DNA of 64,000 bases from Roseovarius albus (GTDB lineage Bacteria > Pseudomonadota > Alphaproteobacteria > Rhodobacterales > Rhodobacteraceae). Where the stretch lies: NCBI RefSeq assembly GCF_900172335.1, contig NZ_FWFX01000009.1, positions 1 to 64,000 of the forward strand. The letters are read 5' to 3'. A program made the translations under genes and the position numbers. The notes under the pieces were generated by a model. It had not been told where the DNA came from. It searched no databases and was given only the letters and a program-made list of their open reading frames with translations. Shown in pieces: positions 53,951-63,583 of this stretch; the first letter of the stretch is position 1; every line of letters begins with the position of its first letter.

Positions 53951-54600
53951 ATTTTGTGCCCCAGAATATTGCCACTGCGAACCTGAACATTGCTTTGGCA
54001 GATGACCCGGGCGGCTTGAGCGCTTTTAACAAGGCTGATTGCCCCGCTGCCATCTGGCAGCGGCAGGCCAATCCGGAATTCCAGAGCTGGATTGATCAAG
54101 TTGAAACCGACCGTCTTCCCCGAGGGCGGGTCATCCTTCGGCCCGGCGCTGTTTCACAGGCGATGGAGCACCTTTGCGAGATGGCCAACACGCCAAAAGG
54201 CTCTGCGCTAGAGTGGCTCAAGACCGATATCTCAGAACTGGCGTCCCTCTTTGCGGATTTGATGCAAGCGCCGTTCATGCGACTGCGGCTTGATGTGGTC
54301 ACAACAAACGCCTGCCGCAAGTTTCATATCGACGCGATCACCGCGCGACTGGTCTGCACATATCGCGGAACCGGCACGCAATATGGCACGGCGACCGGCG
54401 GCAGTGATCCAAAACAGATCCACACCGTACCAAGTTGCGCGCCCATCTTGCTGCGTGGCTCGCTGAACCCAACGATCCCGCCGTCAGGTCTTGTGCACCG
54501 GTCCCCCCCGATAGAAGGGACAGGAGAAAGCCGATTGGTTTTGGTACTTGATCCGGTGTTCGATCCAGATCAAGAAGCCGAACATAGATTTCATCATTGA
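53947..54600 (+). CDS. DUF1826 family protein
   Basis: A 217-residue protein matching DUF1826: [20 protein letters not shown] and GLVHRSPPI with conserved histidines. It overlaps the COG0523 stop by an ATGA and has a GGAGG site. The pair COG0523/DUF1826 recurs in Rhodobacteraceae under zinc control, so a role in zinc-limited metabolism is likely. Biochemistry is unknown. Its 3' end overlaps the convergent VOC gene by 7 bp. Confidence 0.85.
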   Translation: MNFVPQNIATANLNIALADDPGGLSAFNKADCPAAIWQRQANPEFQSWIDQVETDRLPRGRVILRPGAVSQAMEHLCEMANTPKGSALEWLKTDISELASLFADLMQAPFMRLRLDVVTTNACRKFHIDAITARLVCTYRGTGTQYGTATGGSDPKQIHTVPSCAPILLRGSLNPTIPPSGLVHRSPPIEGTGESRLVLVLDPVFDPDQEAEHRFHH

Positions 54601-55085
54601 GCTTCAGGCGCTTCTGACAGCAACTGCTTAAGATCTAGCCGTGCGTTGACCATCGCAAGATTACCGTCTTTATCCCGCGGCCATTCGCTTTCGGGCCGAT
54701 CGCGGTAGAGTTCGACACCATTGCCGTCAGGATCAGAAATATAGATCGCCTCGCTGACGCCGTGATCGGCAGACCCTTCAATTGAAATACCTGCCTCTGT
54801 CACCCGGCGCAGGGCATCGGCCAATTGTGCGCGGTCAGGATAGAGGAATGCGGTGTGATAGAGACCAATGTGTCCGCGAGGCGCGGGAGATCCGCCAAGG
54901 CTGTCCCAGGTATTCAGACCTAAGTGGTGGTGATATCCGCCAGCAGATAAAAACGCAGCCTGAGCACTGCGTTGCTGAACCTCAAAACCTAGTACGCCGG
55001 AATAGAAGCCGATGGCGCGATCCAGATCGGCGACTTTGAGGTGGACATGGCCGACGCTGGTTTGGGAATGAATGGGTTTACTCAT
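54594..55085 (-). CDS. VOC family protein, extradiol-dioxygenase-like
   Basis: A 163-residue vicinal-oxygen-chelate protein with the start VGHVHLKVADLDRAIGFYSGVLGFEV, a middle GGYHHHLGLNTW and an end DPDGNGVELYRD. Candidate metal ligands (early His, His cluster, final Glu) are present. Substrate unknown; catechol-type dioxygenase or glyoxalase-like roles are possible. Confidence 0.82.
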   Translation of the reverse strand: MSKPIHSQTSVGHVHLKVADLDRAIGFYSGVLGFEVQQRSAQAAFLSAGGYHHHLGLNTWDSLGGSPAPRGHIGLYHTAFLYPDRAQLADALRRVTEAGISIEGSADHGVSEAIYISDPDGNGVELYRDRPESEWPRDKDGNLAMVNARLDLKQLLSEAPEAQ

Positions 55086-55283
55086 AGCATGATCCTTTCT
55101 TTAGTAAAAAAGTAGGAAACACCACTTCTCCGATCAATCTGCCAAAACCGAATGCCCTCTGTTCAAGATTGCACAGCGGCGACTGCGCCTATTTCAGATT
55201 AATCCCGCTGCAAATTCAGTTTCATGCTACTATGTGCAGATTGTGAAAGCACTTTTCGACGACTTTGAACTGGGGGATACATC

Positions 55284-56357
55284 ATGACAGCCAAACGCAG
55301 CACGCAAGGACGTGGCCGCCGCTTTGACAGCGTACTGGAAACCATCGGCGATACGCCGGTGATCCGGGTCAACAACCTCGCACCGGACCACGTAGAGATG
55401 TACGTGAAAGTCGAGGCGTTCAATCCGGCGGCATCAGTCAAAGACCGACTGGCGATCAGCATCATTGAAACGGCCGAGCAAAATGGCACGCTGAAGCCGG
55501 GCCAGACGGTGGTAGAGGCCACCAGCGGCAACACCGGCATCGGATTGGCCATGGTCTGCGCGCAAAAAGGTTATCCGCTTGTTGTCACTATGGCCGATAG
55601 TTTTTCAATTGAGCGCCGCCGCTTGATGCGGATTCTGGGCGCCAAGGTGGTGCTGACCCCGCGCGCCGAAAAAGGCTTTGGCATGTATAAAAAGGCGGTT
55701 GAACTGGCCGAGGAACACGGCTGGTTTCTGGCGCATCAGTTCGAGACTGAGGCCAATGCCGCTATCCATGAAAACACCACCGCGCAGGAAATTCTGGGCG
55801 ATTTCGAAGGTGAGCGACTGGATTACATTGTCACCGGTTATGGCACCGGCGGCACTGTCACTGGTATTGGCCGGGTGATGCGCGACAAGCGGCCTGATAC
55901 CAAGATTGTACTGTCGGAGCCTGCGAATGCCGCCTTGCTGGGCAGTGGTGAGGCGCAGGGCCGCGAAGAAGACGGAGCCCCAGCGCATAGCCATCCGGCT
56001 TTTGAACCGCACCCCATCCAGGGCTGGACGCCTGACTTCATTCCGCTGGTGCTGCAGGAGGCCATTGATAAGGAATTTATCGATGATTTGATCCCTGTGG
56101 CAGGGCCGGTAGGCATCGAATGGGCGCAAAAGCTGGCGTCGAAAGAAGGGATCCTTACCGGCGTCTCCGGCGGATCAACTTTTGCCGTGGCTATGCAGGT
56201 TGCAGAAAAGGCAGACCCCGGCTCGGTGATTCTCGCCATGCTGCCCGACACCGGCGAGCGCTATATGACCACGCCGCTGTTTGAGAGCATCCCGGAAGAC
56301 ATGACCGAGGAAGAAGCGGAGATTTCCCGCTCAACCCCCAACTACCAGATGGGATAA
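55284..56357 (+). CDS. cysK: Cysteine synthase
   Basis: A 357-residue PLP enzyme. Schiff-base Lys53 is in PAASVKDR and the substrate loop TSGNTGIG is present, with GYGTGGTVTG for phosphate binding. It makes cysteine from O-acetylserine and sulfide. It is somewhat longer than typical CysK (about 310-330), with extra residues at both ends. The GGGG site before the ATG supports the start. Confidence 0.93.
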   Translation: MTAKRSTQGRGRRFDSVLETIGDTPVIRVNNLAPDHVEMYVKVEAFNPAASVKDRLAISIIETAEQNGTLKPGQTVVEATSGNTGIGLAMVCAQKGYPLVVTMADSFSIERRRLMRILGAKVVLTPRAEKGFGMYKKAVELAEEHGWFLAHQFETEANAAIHENTTAQEILGDFEGERLDYIVTGYGTGGTVTGIGRVMRDKRPDTKIVLSEPANAALLGSGEAQGREEDGAPAHSHPAFEPHPIQGWTPDFIPLVLQEAIDKEFIDDLIPVAGPVGIEWAQKLASKEGILTGVSGGSTFAVAMQVAEKADPGSVILAMLPDTGERYMTTPLFESIPEDMTEEEAEISRSTPNYQMG

Positions 56358-56478
56358 ATCGCCAATTTCACGTGGTTTTGATCCCATGTGCGTGCCGCAT
56401 GTGGGATCAGCTCGCAATCCCCCTTGATCGATGACGTTGCTTTAAGCTCAAATGAACGTGCTGACAGAGGAGTATCTG

Positions 56479-57111
56479 ATGCGCTCATTTGAATCCGCCT
56501 TTTCCAAGCAATTTCTGCGTAAGTACCAAGATGGGGTCATGGCCTATCATTACCGCGGGATCGAATGCCTGCGTAGCCCCATCGATGCAGCCATTCAGGC
56601 CAATGCGATCTGGAACGAAAAACCTGGGACCATTATCGAGATCGGCTCGCACCACGGGGCCAGCGCCTTGTGGATGGCCGACACTTTGCAAAACTATGGT
56701 TATGACACACAGATTTACTCTATCGATGTAAAAACGCCGGACCTTATGGATGACCGCGTCACCTTTCTCGAAGGGGATGTGATGGATCTAACCCCGACGT
56801 TTGAGAAACACGGGCTGTTCAACACCCCGCGCCCGTGGTTCGTATTGGAGGATTCCGCCCACACATACCCCTGCTGTCTGGCAGCGCTGGAGTTTCTGTC
56901 ACAGCACATGCGCAAAGGTGAACTGCTGGTGATGGAAGATGGGCTGCTAGTTGAGCTGGGTGTTGGAGAAAACTACGGCGGCGGGCCAAACCGGGCGATT
57001 GCCGAATTCTCCGACGCCAATCCGGACGTTTTCGAGATCGACACCAGCTATTGCGATATGTTCGGTGTCAACGCTACCTACGCACCGAATGGCTATCTGC
57101 GCAGGTTATAA
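56479..57111 (+). CDS. CmcI-like (cephalosporin hydroxylase family) protein
   Basis: A 210-residue protein of the CmcI family, a SAM-methyltransferase-like fold. Motif I appears as IIEIGSHHGASALWMAD, and EDSAHTY is characteristic. CmcI acts in antibiotic biosynthesis, but most homologues have unknown roles. The start at 56479 follows AGAGGAG; an ATG at 56452 would add nine residues. Ends before a hairpin shared with trpS. Confidence 0.8.
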   Translation: MRSFESAFSKQFLRKYQDGVMAYHYRGIECLRSPIDAAIQANAIWNEKPGTIIEIGSHHGASALWMADTLQNYGYDTQIYSIDVKTPDLMDDRVTFLEGDVMDLTPTFEKHGLFNTPRPWFVLEDSAHTYPCCLAALEFLSQHMRKGELLVMEDGLLVELGVGENYGGGPNRAIAEFSDANPDVFEIDTSYCDMFGVNATYAPNGYLRRL

Positions 57112-57115
57112 GAAA

Positions 57116-57131
57116 GGGGGCCGAAGCCCCC
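57116..57131. terminator. Hairpin between convergent cmcI-like gene and trpS
   Basis: GGGGGC-CGAA-GCCCCC (57116-57121 with 57126-57131), followed by GTTCCCTTT on the plus strand. Likely a shared terminator for convergent genes. Confidence 0.6.
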
Positions 57132-57138
57132 GTTCCCT

Positions 57139-58164
57139 TTAGAGTTTTGCGCCAACCATCCCGGCAATGTCATAGGTCTTTTGCAGAATAGGTGAGGCAA
57201 TTGCGCGAGCGCGTTCACTGCCATTGGCCAGAATGCGGTCAATCTCGGCTGTGTCCTGCATCAGGCGGGACATCTCGTCCGAAATTGGTGACATTTTTTC
57301 AACCGCCAGTTCAGCCAGCATCGGCTTGAATTCAGAAAACGTCCGGCCACCAACGTCCCGCATTACCTGATCGACGCTTTTTTCTGACAGCGCCGCGTAG
57401 ATGTTCACCAGGTTCCGCGCCTCGGGACGCTCTTCCAACCCTTTGACTTCGGACGGAAGAGGTTCCGGGTCAGTCTTGGCTTTGCGGATTTTCTTGGCAA
57501 TCGTATCGGCATCATCGGTCATGTTGATGCGCGACATGTCCGACGGATCTGACTTCGACATTTTCTTGGACCCATCGCGCAGGCTCATCACCTTAGTGGC
57601 CGTGCCTTCAATGACAGGTTCCGTTACCGGGAAAAAATCAACGCCAAAGTCGTTGTTGAACTTGATGGCAATGTCGCGGGTCAGTTCAAGATGCTGTTTC
57701 TGGTCTTCGCCCACAGGCACCTGTGTCGCGTGATATACCAGAATGTCCGCCGCCATCAGCGCCGGATACGCCAGCAGACCCAATGACGCGTTCTGCGCGT
57801 TCTTGCCCGCCTTGTCTTTAAATTGTGTCATCCGCTGCATCCAGCCCATGCGGGCGACACAGTTGAAGATCCACGCCATTTGCGTGTGTTCTGGCACCTG
57901 CGATTGATTGAACAGAATGGATTTTTCCGGATCCAATCCAGAGGCGATATAGCCTGCGCACAATTCGCGCGTGGCGCGACGCAGATTGGCCGGGTCTTGC
58001 CATACAGTGATGGCGTGCAGATCGACCATACAATAGATCGTTTCAACACCGCTATCTTGCATATCAACAAAACGCTTCATCGCGCCCAGGTAGTTCCCCA
58101 GAGTCAAACCGCCCGAGGGCTGGATGCCTGAAAAAACGCGGGGTGTGTGGACCACCTCGGTCAT
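57139..58164 (-). CDS. trpS: Tryptophanyl-tRNA synthetase
   Basis: A 341-residue class I aminoacyl-tRNA synthetase with the HIGH-like [12 protein letters not shown] and the KMSKS loop as [10 protein letters not shown]. It charges tRNA-Trp. Length and motifs match bacterial TrpS. Confidence 0.97.
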   Translation of the reverse strand: MTEVVHTPRVFSGIQPSGGLTLGNYLGAMKRFVDMQDSGVETIYCMVDLHAITVWQDPANLRRATRELCAGYIASGLDPEKSILFNQSQVPEHTQMAWIFNCVARMGWMQRMTQFKDKAGKNAQNASLGLLAYPALMAADILVYHATQVPVGEDQKQHLELTRDIAIKFNNDFGVDFFPVTEPVIEGTATKVMSLRDGSKKMSKSDPSDMSRINMTDDADTIAKKIRKAKTDPEPLPSEVKGLEERPEARNLVNIYAALSEKSVDQVMRDVGGRTFSEFKPMLAELAVEKMSPISDEMSRLMQDTAEIDRILANGSERARAIASPILQKTYDIAGMVGAKL

Positions 58165-58236
58165 GCCTATCTCCGTCTGGATTTATTGGTCAGCCTCGCT
58201 TACTGGTGTGGGGTAGCGCCGTCAAGGAGAGCAGTG

Positions 58237-58923
58237 ATGTCAGAGCCGTACAATCCAAGCCCGGTCAACCCGGTGCCACCCGCGGTGGTGGCCCTGTTTC
58301 TCGCGATTATCGGGATCGAGGCAATGTTCACCCTTGGCAGTCAATCCGGGATCGGCGGGCCGCAGGCCATCGGCTGGCGCAACAACGCGATCCAAACCTA
58401 TGGCTTTAGCGCGGATGTGTTTGACTGGATGCTGGAGAACAACCGCTATCCTCCAGAGCATCTAATGCGGTTCTTCACCTACCCCTTTGTCAGCGCAACA
58501 TTCACTCAGGCGCTATTTGGCGGTGTGATGGTGCTGGCGCTGGGGAAGTTTGTCGGCGATGTTTTCAGCCAATGGGCTACGCTGTTGTTGTTCATTGTCT
58601 CGTCAGTCTTTGGGGCTGTTGTCTATGGATTTGTCGCAGGTGCACAGCCGTGGCTGATGGGCCCCTTCCCCGGAGTTTACGGCCTGATCGGCGGCTTTAC
58701 ATACCTGATGTGGCTCAAACTTGGCCAGATGGGCGCACCGCAAGCGCGGGCCTTTTCCCTGATCGGGCTCTTGTTGGGCATTCAACTGGTGTTTGGTCTG
58801 TTGTTCGGCGGAAGCCGGGGCTGGCTGGCGGATCTAAGCGGGTTTGCCAGTGGTTTTGCCCTGTCCTTTGTATTAGCCCCCGGCGGCTGGCAAAAAATCC
58901 GCACGATTTTGCGGCATGAATAA
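58237..58923 (+). CDS. Rhomboid-family protein lacking catalytic Ser and His
   Basis: A 228-residue inner-membrane protein with about six helices and the rhomboid layout. The segment FPGVYGLIGG stands where GASG would carry the catalytic serine, so Ser is replaced by Tyr. The final helix WLADLSGFASGF has Asp where AHxxG would carry the histidine. Both active-site residues are missing, so it is probably a pseudoprotease. The start at 58237 follows AAGGAG. Confidence 0.83.
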   Translation: MSEPYNPSPVNPVPPAVVALFLAIIGIEAMFTLGSQSGIGGPQAIGWRNNAIQTYGFSADVFDWMLENNRYPPEHLMRFFTYPFVSATFTQALFGGVMVLALGKFVGDVFSQWATLLLFIVSSVFGAVVYGFVAGAQPWLMGPFPGVYGLIGGFTYLMWLKLGQMGAPQARAFSLIGLLLGIQLVFGLLFGGSRGWLADLSGFASGFALSFVLAPGGWQKIRTILRHE

Positions 58924-59116
58924 GGCTTACTAACGTTGCACAAGAGCGCGATTGCCAGACCGCAGGATGGCGACGCAACTCTCTTGCGTGCCAGTTTATC
59001 TGTGCCAGTCCGCAAAACGTAACGTTTGATGAAACCTTCGATCTATCGCCAGCAATTGCGGGCGGTCTGGCGATCACGCGGCAGCCTGCGGCCTTGATCC
59101 CGCGCGAGTTTAATGT

Positions 59117-60655
59117 TTAGCGCCGCAACGCCCCTTTGAATTCGCCTAAACGGAAGGCCCCGATCAGGTGGCCGCATAGGAAATAGCTGACCATGCCTGA
59201 CCCGATCAGGACCAATAGCGCCAGCCATTTGACACCGGGAACAGCCAGATAGGGGCCGACCAGCAAGGCCACGCTCCACAACACCCAGCCCATAAAGGCC
59301 GAGGCCACAACAATCCGCCAGATTCGGCGGCGGAATTGAGCGTCAAACTTTGCCACATCCCCATACCGCCGCGCGCCCAGCCCAAGGCAGAGCACCATGA
59401 TCCAACCCGCCACGCTGGTGGCAATCGCCGCTGCGATCCAACCGATGCTAAAGGCCAGACCAATCGCAATCGCGGCGTTCACCACCATTGCGACCAGCGC
59501 ATAGTTAAACGGGCGTTTGGTATCTTCTCGGGCGAAATAGAGCGGCTGCAACAGTTTTTGCAGAACAAAGGCGGGCAGACCGAGGCCGTAGATGGAAACC
59601 GCCAGTGCTGTCGCTGCCGTATCATCGGCGTCAAAAGCACCGCGCTCAAAAAGGACGGAAACGAGCGGCAAAGGAATGACCATCAGCGCCACAGCAGAGG
59701 GGATCGTCAGCGCCAGAGAAATCTCACCTGAGCGCGACAGGGAATGCCGTGCACCTTCCTCGTCATTGGCTTTCAAACGCCGTGACAGATCGGGCAACAG
59801 CACGATACCCACCGCAATGCCAATCACACCCAAAGGCAGCTGATACAGCCGGTCCGCCGAATAGAGCCAACTGACCGCATTGTCGTAATTCGAGGCCACC
59901 AACTGACCGACCAGTAGGTTGATCTGCACCACCCCCCCGGCAAGCGCAGCCGGCACGGCCACACGCACCAGGTTTGACATCTCCGGCGTCCAGCGTGGCC
60001 GTGTCGGGCGAATGTGCAAACCCGCGCGATCCGCCGCCACCCAGACCAGCACCAATTGCGCAATGCCAGCAAAGGGAATGGTCCAGATCAGGGCCAGCAC
60101 GACTTCGCCTCCCATAACCCACGCTATGGTCATCGCTCCGACAAGCAGAACATTTAGCAACACCGGCGCAGCTGCAGCGGCCGCAAACCGACCCGCTGCA
60201 TTCAGAGCACCCGACAACAGTGCCGCCAAAGAGATAAACAGCACATAAGGGAAAACAATCCGGCCATATCCCACCGTCAGATCAAACCGCCTGTCCCCGG
60301 CAAAGCCTTCTGCTGTCGCCCAGACCAGAGCGGGCATGAAAATCATCGCCACACCGGACAGTGCCAACAACACCAGCGCCAGCCCACTGAACGCCAGACT
60401 GGCAAAGCCATTGGGATCTTCGCCCGACTCCAGCCGTTTGGAAAACATCGGTACAAAGGCCGCGTTAAACGCGCCTTCGGCAAAAAAACGGCGGAACATG
60501 TTGGGAAGGCGGAATGCTGCTACATAGGCATCCATCAGCACGCCCGGCCCGATCAACCCCGCGATGATCACATCACGGACAAAGCCCAAAAGGCGGCTGA
60601 GCAATGTCCAACCGCCCACCGTCAGAACACCAGAGAGAAGGCGAATGGGTTTCAT
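59117..60655 (-). CDS. murJ: Lipid II flippase MurJ
   Basis: A 512-residue MOP-superfamily membrane protein with about 14 helices; it begins RLLSGVLTVGGWTLLSRLLGFVRDV, typical of MurJ. It flips lipid II for peptidoglycan synthesis and is essential in many bacteria. No neighbouring gene of cell-wall synthesis was recognised. Confidence 0.95.
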   Translation of the reverse strand: MKPIRLLSGVLTVGGWTLLSRLLGFVRDVIIAGLIGPGVLMDAYVAAFRLPNMFRRFFAEGAFNAAFVPMFSKRLESGEDPNGFASLAFSGLALVLLALSGVAMIFMPALVWATAEGFAGDRRFDLTVGYGRIVFPYVLFISLAALLSGALNAAGRFAAAAAAPVLLNVLLVGAMTIAWVMGGEVVLALIWTIPFAGIAQLVLVWVAADRAGLHIRPTRPRWTPEMSNLVRVAVPAALAGGVVQINLLVGQLVASNYDNAVSWLYSADRLYQLPLGVIGIAVGIVLLPDLSRRLKANDEEGARHSLSRSGEISLALTIPSAVALMVIPLPLVSVLFERGAFDADDTAATALAVSIYGLGLPAFVLQKLLQPLYFAREDTKRPFNYALVAMVVNAAIAIGLAFSIGWIAAAIATSVAGWIMVLCLGLGARRYGDVAKFDAQFRRRIWRIVVASAFMGWVLWSVALLVGPYLAVPGVKWLALLVLIGSGMVSYFLCGHLIGAFRLGEFKGALRR

Positions 60656-60791
60656 TCAAATGCCTTGGTTCAACACAGATTATGGCAGGAGTAACGGATC
60701 AACCCATCTCGGGAAAGAGGGCTTGAGCTAAACTGCTGAATATCTGTGTGGAAATGTGGATGCTTTGCATCCTGACGCAAGCAATTTGCGC
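60656..60791. other. Short gap with hairpins after puuD
   Basis: GGATGC-TTT-GCATCC at 60758-60772 can fold into a 6-bp stem, but no U-run follows on the minus strand. No gene. Confidence 0.4.
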
Positions 60792-62027
60792 CTATTTTTC
60801 CGCACGCACTTCGCGTACCCAGGCAATGATCTGTTCACGCGAGTCCGCGCTCATTTGTACCGCATTTGGCGGCGGCATGGCATGGCTAATGCCCGCCTGC
60901 AGATAAATCTGGTCGGCATGTCGCGCGACATCGCCGGGAGTCTCAAGATAAACACCTTTCGGGGCCCATTTCATATTGCCCCACACCGGTTCGCGCGCGT
61001 GGCACATCGAACAGTTGCCTACCACGGCATCATAGGCTCCTTCGAACGCTTCCGCCGAAGCGTATTTCTCCTCGTAAGCCGTCAGCGGCTGCGCCTCGGC
61101 TTCCTCCCATGTCTCGGTGTTGCGTACAGATGACAACCAAGCAATCACGATCATCAGCAGAACAGTCACCGCCCATGTCCAATGCGGTCCTTGGCCGGTG
61201 CGGTGCATTGTGTTGAAATAATGCCTGATGGTCACCCCGGTCAGGAAGATCAGGCTGGCGATGATCCAGGCGTATTCAGTGCCAAATGCCAGCGGATAGT
61301 GGTTCGACAGCATCAGGAACACGACCGGCAGCGTCAGATAGTTGTTGTGCGTTGACCGCACCTTGGCGATCTTGCCGTATTTCGCATCCGGCGTGCGTCC
61401 GGCTTTTAGATCAGCAACCACAATGCGCTGGTTTGGCATGATCTGGAAAAACACGTTCGCGGTCATGATCGTGGCGGTAAAGGCCCCCAGATGCAGTAGT
61501 GCAGCACGTCCGGTGAATATCTGGTTATAGCCCCAGGACATAGCCACAAGGATGGCGAACAACAGCAGCATCAGCACCGTTGGATGTTCGCTCAGCTTTG
61601 ATTTGCACATTTGATCATAGAGCAGCCAACCGATGGTCAATGATCCGCCTGAAATCAGGATGCCTTGCCACAGGGCCAAATCCGCTTTGGTTGGGTCGAT
61701 CAGGAACAACTCACCGCCGACCCAGTAGATGATCATTAACAGCGCCGCACCAGACAGCCAGGTCATATAACTTTGCCATTTGTGCCAGGTCAGATGTTCG
61801 GGCATTTCCGAAGGAGCCACCAGATATTTAACCGTGTGATAGAAACCACCGCCATGCACCTCCCACTCTTCGCCATAAGCCCCTTCGGGCAGCGCAGAGT
61901 TCGGCTTCAGCATCAGATCAAGCGCAATAAAATAGAACGATGCCCCGATCCACGCCATCGCAGTAATGACATGCAGCCAGCGGACAGAAAACGCGATCCA
62001 ATCCCACATCACAGCCAGATCATACAT
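60792..62027 (-). CDS. puuD: Urate hydroxylase PuuD (cytochrome-c-type)
   Basis: A 411-residue inner-membrane protein with eight or nine helices and a C-terminal cytochrome c domain with CSMCH (about residue 340). The N-terminus and length match the membrane urate oxidase PuuD, which converts urate to 5-hydroxyisourate. Divergent from a LysR regulator with a 99-bp shared region, so regulation by that protein is likely. Confidence 0.92.
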   Translation of the reverse strand: MYDLAVMWDWIAFSVRWLHVITAMAWIGASFYFIALDLMLKPNSALPEGAYGEEWEVHGGGFYHTVKYLVAPSEMPEHLTWHKWQSYMTWLSGAALLMIIYWVGGELFLIDPTKADLALWQGILISGGSLTIGWLLYDQMCKSKLSEHPTVLMLLLFAILVAMSWGYNQIFTGRAALLHLGAFTATIMTANVFFQIMPNQRIVVADLKAGRTPDAKYGKIAKVRSTHNNYLTLPVVFLMLSNHYPLAFGTEYAWIIASLIFLTGVTIRHYFNTMHRTGQGPHWTWAVTVLLMIVIAWLSSVRNTETWEEAEAQPLTAYEEKYASAEAFEGAYDAVVGNCSMCHAREPVWGNMKWAPKGVYLETPGDVARHADQIYLQAGISHAMPPPNAVQMSADSREQIIAWVREVRAEK

Positions 62028-62126
62028 GGAAACCCTCCCAAGATTCGGTTTGAAACCACTCTAGGCGACCGATTATTATTCTGCTATCATAGCAAAATAC
62101 CAAGCAGCATCAAAAAAATCAAAACA

Positions 62127-63047
62127 ATGTCATACCTCGACAACATCCGAACCTTTGTACGCGTTTACGAACTGGGCAGCATGTCTGCCGCCGGACGGGA
62201 CCTGCGCATTTCGCCTGCGGTGACCTCCTCTCGAATCTCGCAACTAGAGGATCATCTGAGCGTGCGGTTGTTTCAACGCACCACCCGCAGCCTGACCCCA
62301 ACCGAGCAGGGGCAAGCCTTTTACGCCGGGGCCTGCGAGATCCTTGAATCGGTGGAGAGCGCCGAGGCGCAGGTCGCCAATATCACTGAAAACCCCAAAG
62401 GCTCGCTTTATGTCGCCGCCCCCTTGGGGGTGGGTCGACGATTGATCGCGCCTCAGGTGCCCGCGTTTCTGGGCGAGTATCCCGAGGTCAAAGTCAGATT
62501 ACGCCTGACCGATCGCAAGGTGGACCTGACCACAGAAGGCTTGGATCTGGCATTCTTTCTGGGTCAACCTGAAGACAGCAACCTGCGTATCCGCAAGATC
62601 GCCGATGTGGATCGGGTGCTTTGCGCGGCACCCTCTTATATCGAAGCGCACGGAACGCCGGGCTCGGGCGACGACCTGATCACCGGCGCGCATGAATGCC
62701 TGAACCTGCGCTTCCCCGGCGCAACCGAGTTCCAATGGCCCCTAGTCACCGCCGAGGGCACCAAGAAATTCCGCGTCGCCGGGCGCTACGAATCCGACGA
62801 CGGCGATGTGCTGACCGATTGGGCGCTGGATGGCCACGGCATCGCGATGAAACCAATCTTCGAGGTAGCCGAACACCTGCAATCCGGCCGCCTTGTACCC
62901 GTCGCACAGAACACGCCACCTGAACCGATCCAAATGGCCTGCCTGTATACCCACCGCAAACGGCAAGACCCCAAAGCACGGCTGTTTATGGATTTCGTGA
63001 TCGACCGCGTCGGTCGGGAAATTCGTGAGAGTGGGGAGAGCCGCTGA
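62127..63047 (+). CDS. LysR-family transcriptional regulator
   Basis: A 306-residue LysR protein with the HTH LDNIRTFVRVYELGSMSAAGRDLRISPAVTSSRISQLE and a complete effector domain. It faces puuD and so may sense a purine-degradation metabolite. The ATG at 62127 matches the family start; longer frames run into puuD. Confidence 0.9.
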   Translation: MSYLDNIRTFVRVYELGSMSAAGRDLRISPAVTSSRISQLEDHLSVRLFQRTTRSLTPTEQGQAFYAGACEILESVESAEAQVANITENPKGSLYVAAPLGVGRRLIAPQVPAFLGEYPEVKVRLRLTDRKVDLTTEGLDLAFFLGQPEDSNLRIRKIADVDRVLCAAPSYIEAHGTPGSGDDLITGAHECLNLRFPGATEFQWPLVTAEGTKKFRVAGRYESDDGDVLTDWALDGHGIAMKPIFEVAEHLQSGRLVPVAQNTPPEPIQMACLYTHRKRQDPKARLFMDFVIDRVGREIRESGESR

Positions 63048-63069
63048 CCCCCTTAGTACGTATCAGCCT

Positions 63070-63369
63070 TCAGTTTGATGCAGCATACTGCTCAGACTTG
63101 GCCCATGCACAAAGGTTCATGCCGTGCGCTTCGCCGACGGTATACCCGCTCCCGTCCGACCCGGCGATATACAACAACCCATCACGGGACTTTACCTTGT
63201 TCAACCGCAGCCAATGGGTCGAGCCCTTTTCTTGGGCACATTCGGCAAAAGCCGCCTTTTGAACCTCTTCAGGCACCGTGCGGATCGCATCAAAATCAGC
63301 AGCCGCTTCGCACGCCGCGACGGATGCGACCAACATGAAAGCGACGGTGCGACGAAGATAGAAGGCCAA
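63070..63369 (-). CDS. Small secreted protein, possible lipoprotein
   Basis: A 99-residue protein with a hydrophobic N-terminus ending SVAAC (Cys20), which could be a lipobox, followed by a short mature part with three cysteines. No family recognised. The first half of a TAGG-N5-CCTA-like dyad (63395-63407) lies 26 bp upstream. Confidence 0.6.
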   Translation of the reverse strand: MAFYLRRTVAFMLVASVAACEAAADFDAIRTVPEEVQKAAFAECAQEKGSTHWLRLNKVKSRDGLLYIAGSDGSGYTVGEAHGMNLCAWAKSEQYAASN

Positions 63370-63394
63370 GCTAAACCCCGGTTATTGCTCTTCC

Positions 63395-63407
63395 TAGGCT
63401 AAACCTA
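63395..63407. promoter_or_regulatory. Weak TAGG-N5-CCTA dyad
   Basis: TAGG-CTAAA-CCTA, similar in core to the dyads at 36862, 42415 and 48708 but with different flanks. May be coincidence. Confidence 0.25.
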
Positions 63408-63583
63408 GCTGCAACTAAGAACAACAAATTCACCAAAGTCATAAACTCTCTTTAAGCATTGTCCGCTTAGAGCCCAGCTTGACTAAAGCTGTGTACTACA
63501 CGAATGTCGGCTTCCAATCACGCAGATATGAGTGCGGTTCAAACTATACGCACTGTGTAATTTACAACTAAAGGACGCGATTG

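Noticed and set aside
59336..59731. 131-codon frame antisense to murJ
   Set aside because: Shadow of a strongly conserved membrane protein gene.
61773..62126. 5' extension of the LysR frame into puuD
   Set aside because: The HTH homology begins at the ATG at 62127; the extension is antisense to puuD.
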